Source: Burkholderia contaminans
GTDB taxonomy: Bacteria > Pseudomonadota > Gammaproteobacteria > Burkholderiales > Burkholderiaceae
Reading direction: 5' to 3'
Length of the DNA stretch: 64,000 nucleotides
NCBI RefSeq assembly: GCF_029633825.1
Contig: NZ_CP090642.1
Span: forward strand, 310,001 to 374,000
The notes below the pieces were generated by a model that worked only from the letters and a program-made list of their open reading frames with translations, searched no databases and had not been told where the DNA came from. Made by a program: the position numbers and the translations under genes. Of this stretch, positions 7,544 to 15,444 are shown in pieces. Within the stretch, counting starts at the first letter, position 1; every line of letters starts with the position of its first letter.

Positions 7544-9601
7544 TCAGGCGACAACCGAGTCCGTTGCCTTGACGACGGCCGTCGCACCTTGCGCGGCCGA
7601 CGCCCGCGCTGCCGCCGCACCCGCCAGCCGCCGGTAGCGCGCGAGCGCCCACAGCGGGAAGTACGCGGTATAGCCGTGATACTTCAGGTAGAAGATGCGC
7701 GGAAAGCCCGGCGCATTGTGCGAGCGGTGCCACCAGAAGCCGTCTTCCTGCTGGACCGACTGCAGATACGCGATGCCGCGCTTCACCGAATCGGATTCGC
7801 AGTCGCCGAACGCCATCTGCGCGAGCAGCGCCCACGCGGTGAAGTTCGACGTGCTCTCGCCGCCATTGGTGCCGCCCAGCTTCGGGTCGATGTAGCTGTC
7901 GTTCGTCTCGCCCCAGCCGCCGTCCGCGTGCTGCCGTGAACGCAGCCATTCGATCGCGCGTGCGATATACGGCTGCGACTTGTCCTCGCCGGCGAGCGCG
8001 AGACCGGCCAGCACGCTCCACGTACCGTAGATGTAGTTCGTGCCCCAGCGGCCCCACCAGCTGCCGTCGGGCTGCTGCGTGCGCTTCACGTAGTCGATGC
8101 AGCGCGCGACCGATGCGCGTTCTTCCGCGCGTTTCGTCACGCCGAAGCACAGCAGCACGCGGCCCGACACGTCCTCGGTCGGCGGATCGAGCAGCGCGCC
8201 GTGGTCGGCGAACGGAATCGCGTTCAGGTACATGCGGTCGCAGTCGGCGTCGAATGCCGCGAAGCCGCCGTTGCGCGATTGCAGCCCGCGCATCCAGTCG
8301 AGCGCGCGCGCGACGCGCGGCGCATACGGGTTCGTGCCGTCCGCGTTCGCATGCGTGCGGCCGCGGCGATCGAGCATCGCGGTGACGACCGCCGTGTCGT
8401 CGATGTCGGGGTAGTACGGGTTCGCGTACTGGAACGCCCATCCGCCCGGCTGGACATCGGCCGGCGCGTTCTCGATCCAGTCGCCGCGCAGGTCGTTCAC
8501 CTGGCGTTCGGCCAGCCAGTCGTAAGCGCGTGCGATGCGTTCGTCGAGTGCGCGCCGTGCGTCGCCCGGCTCGCCGTCTTCCGCCGCCGCCACGCCACGC
8601 GCCTGCTCGAGCGCCATCGTGCTCCACGCGGTGTCCCACACCGGCGACAGGCACGGCTGGCAATACATGCTGCCGTCCGGCCGCGTGACCAGCAGCTTCT
8701 CCAGCGCATTGTCGCAATCCCGCCGCAGCGGGTGATCGTCCGGATAGCCGAGCACCTGCATCATCTGGTTGGCGTACACGATCGGCGGGAAGATGCCGCC
8801 GAGCCCGTCCTCGCCGTTCATGCGCTCCGCGCACCACGCCTCGGCATGGCGGATCGCGCGCTGCCGCAGGCCCTTCGGCATCAGCGGCTCGACATGGCGC
8901 ACCGTGCGGTCGAGCGCGAGGAACAGCCTGCGCATGCCACGCGCGGGCGGGAAGTACCGGCGCTCCTCGTCCGGCGGCATGACGAACAGCTCGCGGATCG
9001 AGATGTTGCGCGGATTGCGCGCGCGCGCCTTCAGCGAGCACAGCACGAGCAGCGGCACCATCGTCGTGCGCGCCCAGTACGCGACCTTGTACATCGAGAT
9101 CGGCACCCACTTCGGGAACAGCACGAATTCGACCGGCATGAGCGGCGTCGCGCGCCACGGCACCTGGCCGAACGTCGCGAGCAGGATCCGCGTGAACACG
9201 TTCGCGCGGGCCGCGCCGCCGAGCTTCAGGATCGCGTCGCGCGCGCGGACCATGTGCGGCGCATGTTCGCTGTCGCCGGCCGCCTTCAGCGCGAAGTACG
9301 CCTTCACGCTGCACGACACGTCCGGATCGCCGTCGACGTACAACGCCCAGCCGCCATGCGTGTCGAGCCGCTGGTTCGCGCGCAGGTAGCGCGCCATCTT
9401 CTCCTGGCGGAGGTCGTCGATCTTGTCCATGAAATGCATCATCAGGATGTATTCCGCGGTGATCGTCGCGTCGGATTCGAGTTCGAAACACCAGCTGCCG
9501 TCGGGCTGCTGGAGACGCACGAGGGCGTCGCGTCCACGGGCGATCGCGGTGTCGAGCGCGGACCAGGGGGAGGGGGTGGCTGTAGTCATGCGGCGGATCA
9601 T
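7544..9601 (-). CDS. shc: squalene-hopene cyclase
   Basis: A 685-residue protein of the expected length for squalene-hopene cyclase. It cyclises squalene to hopene/hopanol, the precursor of hopanoids that stiffen bacterial membranes. The catalytic DxDDTA motif is present (YPDIDDTAVV, about residue 395), as are several QW repeats (QQPDGSW, QDGFWW, GGWGETNDSY). It is a monotopic inner-membrane enzyme. The start may be ATG 9601 or ATG 9589; neither has a strong Shine-Dalgarno sequence. It is divergent from the TetR-type gene, with a 52-base spacer that contains an inverted repeat, which suggests local control. In Burkholderia hopanoids support resistance to polymyxin and low pH; whether this is the main or an extra copy cannot be seen here. 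Confidence 0.92.
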   Translation of the reverse strand: MIRRMTTATPSPWSALDTAIARGRDALVRLQQPDGSWCFELESDATITAEYILMMHFMDKIDDLRQEKMARYLRANQRLDTHGGWALYVDGDPDVSCSVKAYFALKAAGDSEHAPHMVRARDAILKLGGAARANVFTRILLATFGQVPWRATPLMPVEFVLFPKWVPISMYKVAYWARTTMVPLLVLCSLKARARNPRNISIRELFVMPPDEERRYFPPARGMRRLFLALDRTVRHVEPLMPKGLRQRAIRHAEAWCAERMNGEDGLGGIFPPIVYANQMMQVLGYPDDHPLRRDCDNALEKLLVTRPDGSMYCQPCLSPVWDTAWSTMALEQARGVAAAEDGEPGDARRALDERIARAYDWLAERQVNDLRGDWIENAPADVQPGGWAFQYANPYYPDIDDTAVVTAMLDRRGRTHANADGTNPYAPRVARALDWMRGLQSRNGGFAAFDADCDRMYLNAIPFADHGALLDPPTEDVSGRVLLCFGVTKRAEERASVARCIDYVKRTQQPDGSWWGRWGTNYIYGTWSVLAGLALAGEDKSQPYIARAIEWLRSRQHADGGWGETNDSYIDPKLGGTNGGESTSNFTAWALLAQMAFGDCESDSVKRGIAYLQSVQQEDGFWWHRSHNAPGFPRIFYLKYHGYTAYFPLWALARYRRLAGAAAARASAAQGATAVVKATDSVVA

Positions 9602-9653
9602 ACCATCCGGCCGGAATGTTTATATCGAGACGCCGGGTGCTACCATCCGCACC
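9599..9653. promoter_or_regulatory. shc/tetR divergent control region with inverted repeat
   Basis: The 52-base spacer contains an imperfect palindrome centred on CCGGCCGG (about 9599-9622, ATACCATCCGG facing CCGGAATGTTTAT). A direct repeat TACCATCCG also occurs at 9601-9609 and 9641-9649. Such symmetry between a TetR-family gene and its divergent neighbour is typical of a shared operator, but binding has not been shown. Confidence 0.35.
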
Positions 9654-10355
9654 ATGAAAAAACACCTCGAACCCGCGCCGCACGATGCGTCCGCGCCCGT
9701 CGAACCGGCTGGAACGGCCGGCGCACGGGCGCCTGAAGCATCATCGGCGCCGGCCGTCCCCACCGCCGGCGTGCGTCGGAAAAAAGCGCCGGATCAGGTG
9801 CGTGCGCAGTTGCTGGCGGCTGCATCGGAAATCGCGACACATCACGGCGTGGCCGCGCTGACCCTCGATGCTGTGGCCGAGCGGGCCGGCGTGACGAAAG
9901 GCGCGCTGCAATATCACTTCGCGAACAAGCAGGGGTTGCTGGATGCGCTGTTCGGTCAGGCGACCGAGCGGTTCACCGCGCAGATGGCCGCGCGGGTGGC
10001 GGCGGACGGCGACGGCGCCGGCGCGGTGGCGCGGGCCTACATGCATGCGGTGCTCGACGAGTCGCACGCGGTCGCGAGTACCGATGTGCTGCGCGTGCTG
10101 GTCGCGTCGATGATTACCGACCAGGACACGCGCGCGCGCTGGTCGGTGCCGATGCGGGAATGGACGCGGCCTGATCCCGTGCCGCTCGAGCAGGCCGCGA
10201 CGCTGATGATCTGCCGGCTCGCCGCCGACGGGCTGTGGATTTCGAAACTGCTCGACAGCCTCGAGATATCCGCCGAATTGCGCGCGGAGATCGGCCGGCA
10301 GCTCGATGCGATGAGCCACGGCGTGTTTCCGAAGGGGCGCGACGGCGCCGCTTGA
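9654..10355 (+). CDS. TetR/AcrR-family transcriptional regulator
   Basis: A 233-residue protein. After a 45-residue Ala/Pro-rich leader comes a classic TetR DNA-binding domain, about residues 50-100, with the helix-turn-helix ALTLDAVAERAGVTKGALQYHF. A helical ligand-binding C-terminal domain follows (AGAVARAYMHAVLDE to LEISAELRAEIGRQL). TetR proteins are usually repressors released by a small molecule. The divergent placement against shc suggests it controls shc, itself or both. The leader before the HTH is longer than usual; a downstream start is possible but no better ribosome-binding site is seen. It is convergent with the cholesterol oxidase gene. Confidence 0.88.
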   Translation: MKKHLEPAPHDASAPVEPAGTAGARAPEASSAPAVPTAGVRRKKAPDQVRAQLLAAASEIATHHGVAALTLDAVAERAGVTKGALQYHFANKQGLLDALFGQATERFTAQMAARVAADGDGAGAVARAYMHAVLDESHAVASTDVLRVLVASMITDQDTRARWSVPMREWTRPDPVPLEQAATLMICRLAADGLWISKLLDSLEISAELRAEIGRQLDAMSHGVFPKGRDGAA

Positions 10356-10407
10356 TGCGTGCGTCGTGGCGCCTGGCCGCCGTGGCGGACGGCTTGCGCC
10401 GGGATCG

Positions 10408-12156
10408 CTACGGCATCAGCCGGTCGAGCAGCGGCGACCGGAAGATCCGGTGCGGGTCGTAGCGCTCGAGCGTCGCGCGCGCCGTATCCCAGTTGCTCGA
10501 CGGCGGCTGGCCCTCACGATGCAGGTTCGGAATCGTGGTGGTGAGCATCGTGTCGTCCTGCCAGGCGGCCGTGTCGGTATAGGCCCAGCCCTTCGACCAT
10601 TCCGGGCGCACCGTCGCATACGAGCCGGTGTAGTTCGCGAGCATCCATTGCTCGATCTCGCGATAGAAGCGATCGGCGGCCGGCGTGCCCGGCAACGTCA
10701 GGATGTCGAACCATACGGCGGTATCCCATTCCGGCCGGTCGGGGCGCGGCTTGAGCGCGGACAAGGCGGGTACGGCCGCGCCCGGGCCGGCATCGGCCGG
10801 CTTGTCGAGACCGGTGACGCGGATCTCGACGGGACCGTTCATCGGATACTCGCCGCGCGCCTTGTACGTGTCGACGCGGTTCTGATAGAACTGCACGAAT
10901 TCGCTGATCACGCGCTGCACGTCGGCGCGCCGCGCCAGTACCGCGTAGCCGTTCGCGGTGACGCGCAGCGTCGTTGGCCGAATGTACTGCAGCACGGTGC
11001 GCGACCAGCCCCAGATGTCCCCGCTGAGCGTGAGTGCGAGACCGGCCGTCGTGATGGCCAGCTGCGTCTGGCCGAACAGCGGCGTCAATGCGCCTTCGCC
11101 GCCGATCACGATCCGCTTGACGAGATCCGAGATGGACTGCGAGATCGAATCGGAGAACGGATAGTTGTACGGCTGCGTGACGGCGCGCGACAGGAACGGC
11201 TTGCTGGGCGTCGGCGTCCAGACCTTGAGCCACGGCTTGGTCGTGAACGGGAACCAGATGGCTTCCACCCGGCCCGAGCCGTCGAGAAACGACGCGATCG
11301 TGCGGCCTGTCGCGCCGGCCGCGGCGAACAGTTCGGATGCCGGAATATCGACGTAGCTCTGGCAGCGTAGCCGCTGGTTCGGGCCTGCCGTCAGCGTGAC
11401 CTCGACGACGAGCGCCCGCCCGATGTGCGCGAGAAACGCGCCGATCTCGGGATCGGTGCGCTCGAACCGGCGCAGCACGTATTGCTGCCGGGCCGGATCG
11501 AACACGACCGCCGTGAGCGCGACCACGAGATTGCTCAGCGAGCCGTAGGTATGGCCCGGCTGCAAGGTTTCACCGGCCGCCGGCACGGCGGTGCCGTGTG
11601 CATCGATCGCGAGCGCGCCGCCGAGCGTGATGTCGCCCGGGGCCGGCGCGGCAATCACGCCGAGGCCGTACTGCTCGAGCGTTGCGAGCAGCGACTCCAG
11701 CGAGACGCCCGTTTGGGCGGTGACGCGCGCCGGACGCGCCGACGTGTCGACGGAGACGGCCGTCAGCGACTTCGTCGTATCGAGCAGCACGAGGTTCGCG
11801 GCGCCGGCGCCCGGGTCCAGCGTCAGCGGCGACCAGTTGTGCGTGTAGCCGCGCGGGCGTATCCGGTAGCCGTTTGCGCGCGCCCAGTTGACGGTAGCGA
11901 CGACGTCGTCGGCGGAGCGCGGCGCGGCGGTCCATACGTCCTGCACGGCGATCTCGCCGCTCCAGTTCAGGAACGCCTGCTTGTAAAGCGGGATGTCGGC
12001 CGGGAAGCCGGGCGGTGTGTCGCCGGCCGTCCGCGCGTGCGCCGCAACCTGGTAGAGCGGTGTCCAGCCGGTGACGATGCCGGCCGCCGCGAGCTTCGCC
12101 ATGTCGGCCAGGAAGGCGCGACGCGGCGCAGGTTCGTCTCTGAAGTCGTGACTCAT
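10408..12156 (-). CDS. exported class II (VAO-type, covalent FAD) cholesterol oxidase
   Basis: A 582-residue flavoprotein that oxidises 3-beta-hydroxysterols to 3-keto-4-ene steroids with release of hydrogen peroxide. The start at ATG 12156 has TTGGAG eight bases upstream and gives a twin-arginine-type leader (APRRAFLADMAKLAAAG), which fits Tat export of a folded flavoprotein. The FAD-binding PCMH-type domain (about residues 75-280) includes RGYTHNWSP, whose His is the position of covalent FAD attachment in the vanillyl-alcohol-oxidase-type cholesterol oxidases. The rest (about residues 290-580) matches the cholesterol-oxidase substrate-binding domain by its long, Trp-rich pattern (WGWSRTVLQYIRP, WDTAVWFDILTLPG). 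Burkholderia cepacia-type strains are known producers of this enzyme. It may serve sterol catabolism or attack on eukaryotic membranes. Confidence 0.85.
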   Translation of the reverse strand: MSHDFRDEPAPRRAFLADMAKLAAAGIVTGWTPLYQVAAHARTAGDTPPGFPADIPLYKQAFLNWSGEIAVQDVWTAAPRSADDVVATVNWARANGYRIRPRGYTHNWSPLTLDPGAGAANLVLLDTTKSLTAVSVDTSARPARVTAQTGVSLESLLATLEQYGLGVIAAPAPGDITLGGALAIDAHGTAVPAAGETLQPGHTYGSLSNLVVALTAVVFDPARQQYVLRRFERTDPEIGAFLAHIGRALVVEVTLTAGPNQRLRCQSYVDIPASELFAAAGATGRTIASFLDGSGRVEAIWFPFTTKPWLKVWTPTPSKPFLSRAVTQPYNYPFSDSISQSISDLVKRIVIGGEGALTPLFGQTQLAITTAGLALTLSGDIWGWSRTVLQYIRPTTLRVTANGYAVLARRADVQRVISEFVQFYQNRVDTYKARGEYPMNGPVEIRVTGLDKPADAGPGAAVPALSALKPRPDRPEWDTAVWFDILTLPGTPAADRFYREIEQWMLANYTGSYATVRPEWSKGWAYTDTAAWQDDTMLTTTIPNLHREGQPPSSNWDTARATLERYDPHRIFRSPLLDRLMP

Positions 12157-13459
12157 GGTGTGCTCCAATTTTTCGGAATTGTTTTGCAGATTGGAAAGAC
12201 GACAAATGACGCGTTGAGACTCGTGTGGCAATTCGAGCAGGTGCGACGCGCGGGAAGCGTTGCGCGTGGGTGGGCCAGGATTGAAAAAGACGGTGCGTTC
12301 GGCAATACGCAGCCGCACATCACCACGGACGTCTAATAGGAAATCGGAAAACCGCCTGGCGATTGCTTCAATTGGCCGTCGGCCTGTTCTGTCGGCAAGC
12401 AGATAGGGAGATTCGACGGAATCGCGTGTGGCGAAGCGCTAGCCGCGACGATCGGTAAAAAATGATTTCACGTGAATATTAATCTTCATGTTTCGATTTT
12501 TTAAATAAACCCGGTCGCAGTTCAAGGTTGATTGACGATGCGTCGTATATTTCGGTCGGAAGCGTAGCAATTTATCTATCGGGTGACAAGCGGCGGAGTT
12601 GACGAATTTCGCGTCATTTAATATGGAAATTTTATGACGGGAAATGGCTTCGTCCGTTGTGGGTATTATGCAACGCAAGTGCCGGCGCCTTGCCGCCGTG
12701 GGCTTGGAGCGCAAATTATGCTTTGCCGCCGCGTATATAGAATCGATTGTTGAGCGAATCGAAATGACGCCCGGAAGACAATACCTGAAACCGGGTCGAT
12801 GGGCGGGGGTATGGTGAAATCCGGTAATTATTCTCTCGAATAAGGCTCCCGGATGAAAATTCGTGGTATGCGTCGCGTGGGTGATTATTACAAAAGTTCG
12901 TGGTAAATGGATGTCGATTTTTCCTTGTATCCGTAATAATGCCAATGAACGGCTCGCGAATTGATTGATTTCCAGTTTGTGAATGATGTGTTTTAAAAAA
13001 TAGATGTCGGGTTGACTGCAAATGTCTTGAATCGTCGCTATCATACGCGGCTGGGATATACGTGGATCAAATTCAATGGAAAGAATCGTTTCGCTTTTTG
13101 ATCGAGATTTTTCGTTGAATTCGCCGGGAACGCGCCCGCGTCGAGCCGGCGCCGGGTTTTCCGATTCAGGTTTTCGGCACGTCCGGCGGCGGCGCGTTTT
13201 CATCCGGCAACGCGAATCGGCCGAAATGGACGTTTCAGCCTTTCGCGGCTTCGCGAGTCGCTCGCATCGGGCTGAACAGGGAACGGCGCGCCGTCGTCTC
13301 GCATGAGCCGGACGCATCGGCGCGCGCTGGCGGCGGCGCGTTGCCCTCCTGAGAAGGCGCGCGACGCAGCGCGACCCGACGCGCGCCGCGCAAGCCGTGC
13401 CGGTTCGCCGGCGCTTGCGTTGCGTCCGGTCCTCAAGCACGCACAACAAGGAGAGTCAG
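12157..13459. other. 1.3-kb non-coding stretch with an A+T-rich island upstream of ambR1
   Basis: No convincing gene is present. From about 12440 to 13110 the base composition drops to near 45% G+C (by eye), far below its neighbours. The open frames here (for example a minus-strand frame 12439-13044, 201 codons) lack a good ribosome-binding site and read as low-quality sequence. Two inverted repeats are visible: TTATTC-4-GAATAA at 12828-12843 and CGTCAT-16-ATGACG at 12612-12639. The region must hold the promoters of the cholesterol oxidase gene (left) and of ambR1 (right). Such islands in Burkholderia are often bound by H-NS-like silencers or mark acquired DNA; both ideas are inference. Confidence 0.45.
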
Positions 13460-14281
13460 ATGTTCGCGAAGCTCGGGAAGGTGATTTCGAGCGCAGGCAG
13501 TGAGCGGTTCGCATCCGACATGCATGCATTGCTGGTCGAGTCGATTCCGCTCGCGATCACCCGGATGACTGAATGGACGCTCGACGAGCCGGCGGGCGAA
13601 GTCGTCCGCGTGCAATCGCTCGGCGCGGCCGGCGCGCCGGGCGATGACGGGCGCGGCGCGCCGGCCGCGCACGGTGAGCGGGAACCGGCAGCGCATCCGC
13701 CGTTGAACCGGATCCTGGCGGCCTGCGACCGGCAGCTCATTCACATCAATCCGCTGATGCGGCGCGGCAATGGCGGCGAAGTCGCGCCGCCGCGCGGGCC
13801 GGGCGGCGGATTTCAGTGCCATCTCGTGTCGGGCAAGGCGAATCGCCGCTACGTGATCTCGCTGCATCGCACGGCATCGCATCGCGACTTCTCGTTGCAG
13901 GAGATGTCGTTCCTGAAGAACTTCGCCGATACGCTGCTGCCGCTCGTCGAGTGGCATGCGTCGACGTGCCGGCACGGCGAGCGTGAAGGCGCGACGGCAC
14001 CCGGTGCGACGGCAGGCATGCCCGGTGTCGAGGCGCTGCGCCACGAGTTCGAATCGCGGCTCGCGCGCGCGAGGGTCGTGCTGTCCGCGCGTGAAAACGA
14101 AGTGTGCCTCGGCCTGCTCGCGGGCAAGATGCTGCGCGAAATGGCCGGCGAGCTCGGTGTGAAGGAGAGCACGATCGAGACGTACATCAAGCGCGCCGCG
14201 GTGAAGCTCGGCATCAGCGGCCGGCACGGGCTCACGAAATGGATGATCGACGATTCCGTTCCGTGCGCGTCGGCGGCGTGA
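13460..14281 (+). CDS. ambR1: AmbR1-type LuxR-family transcriptional activator of the lipopeptide cluster
   Basis: A 273-residue protein starting at ATG 13460, with AAGGAG eight bases upstream. The C-terminal 65 residues are a LuxR/FixJ-type helix-turn-helix: LSARENEVCLGLLAGKMLRE, then GVKESTIETYIKRAAVKLG and a GRHGLTKWM tail. The N-terminal 170 residues do not show an acyl-homoserine-lactone-binding motif; they contain a block (RRYVISLHRTASHRDFSLQEMSFLKNF) shared with the neighbouring ambR2. Position at the end of the cluster next to the exporter, paired with a paralogue, matches the AmbR1/AmbR2 pair known to be needed for occidiofungin production. It is probably the pathway-specific activator. 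It is transcribed toward ambR2 (convergent, 70-base gap). Confidence 0.85.
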   Translation: MFAKLGKVISSAGSERFASDMHALLVESIPLAITRMTEWTLDEPAGEVVRVQSLGAAGAPGDDGRGAPAAHGEREPAAHPPLNRILAACDRQLIHINPLMRRGNGGEVAPPRGPGGGFQCHLVSGKANRRYVISLHRTASHRDFSLQEMSFLKNFADTLLPLVEWHASTCRHGEREGATAPGATAGMPGVEALRHEFESRLARARVVLSARENEVCLGLLAGKMLREMAGELGVKESTIETYIKRAAVKLGISGRHGLTKWMIDDSVPCASAA

Positions 14282-14351
14282 CACCGTCACGCCATCACGC
14301 CGCGGACGCGCGACGCACGCCACCGGGCATGCGCGTTCGGGCCGCGGGCCC

Positions 14352-15241
14352 TCAGGTTCCGATGCGCGGCGCCACGTAGTCGCGCCGCACGGTTCTCATC
14401 TCGCCCCCGCCAGCTTCCGTCGCGGCCCCGGCCGTCTCGTCGAGCATCCAGCGCGTCAGCCCATGACGCCCGCTGAAGCCCAGCTTGACGGCCGCCCGCT
14501 TCAGGTAGGTTTCGACGGTGCTTTCGCGCAGCGCGAAGCGCATGGCGATGGCGGGCACCGTGTCACCGGCCAGCAGTGCGGTGCATGCCTCGATCTCGCG
14601 CGTCGACAGCTTGACGCCGGCTTGCTCCAGGCGATCGGCGAACCGCCGCGCCACGCGCTCCCGGCCCGATTGCGTCGCCGGCGGCGCGGCGGCTGTCACG
14701 CGGGCGGACGGCGGAGCCGAATCGAGCGCCGCGACATGGCTCTCGACGATCGGAAACAGCACGTGCGAGAGTTCCTTGAGGAAGGTCCGCTCCTGCGGCG
14801 AGAAATCGTCGAACGTACAGGTGCGATACAACGAGATCACATAACAGTGGCCCCGCTTGCGGGTCACGAGGTGGAATTGCGCGTAACGCGGCGACACGAT
14901 CGCCGCCTGCATGAGGATGAAGCGGTCGAGCTGCGCGTGGATCGGGCCGTGGCCGGCGAGCGTGTCGTCGACGTGCAGGGGCTCGCGCCCGCGCGCGGCG
15001 GCATCTGCGGCCCGCAACGGACAGCGGCCGCGCCGGCCTTCGCGAGCGCCGCGCCGACCGCGCCGAGGCTGCGCACCTCGGGATGGCCGTCAGGCGCGTC
15101 GTCGACCGCCAGCTCCGAAATGCGGATCTCGTCGACGGGGACCGCCGCGGCGATCAGGTTGTACATCATCCGGGGAAAACGTCGGCTCCCGCTGCTCGAG
15201 ATCGCTTCGCCGACGTGTGCGAACAATCTGCTGAACTCCAT
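14352..15241 (-). pseudogene. ambR2: AmbR2-type LuxR-family regulator, broken by a one-base frame change
   Basis: The N-terminal part starts at ATG 15241 (AGGA nine bases upstream) and encodes FSRLFAHVGEAISSSGS and EVRSLGAVGAALAKAGA, which align with ambR1 (FAKLGKVISSAGSER, VRVQSLGAAGAPG). Near 15000-15040 the coding frame changes. The C-terminal part (VDDTLAGHGPIHAQLDRFIL, a CYVISLYRTCTFDDFSPQER block and the LuxR HTH LSTREIEACTALLAGDTVPA to KLGFSGRHGLTRWM) lies in another frame, whose own earliest start is a TTG at 15017. One added base would rejoin the two into a protein of about 296 residues like ambR1. Either the gene is truly broken, giving at most an HTH-bearing C-terminal fragment, or the sequence has an error in this G+C-rich patch. 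It is a paralogue of ambR1 by duplication. Confidence 0.8.
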
Positions 15242-15444
15242 GAAGGGATTCCTGATGAGACGTTGAAGCTGCGCTTGTGCGCATGAATGCCGACATGATT
15301 TAAACACCCGGATGCGAACGCGTCTGTAACGGATTGCCGGGACAGACGCTACATCGCCGGCCGTCGAAGCCGGTACGGCGCACGGCGACCGTTCCGCGCG
15401 TCTGCGACAGACGGTGCGCACCTTCTCTGCATCCGGATCGCTGC

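Noticed and set aside
12439..13449. A 336-codon minus-strand frame across the A+T-rich island
   Set aside because: The first third is Arg-rich shadow, there is no good ribosome-binding site at either start, and no recognisable domain or steady codon use.
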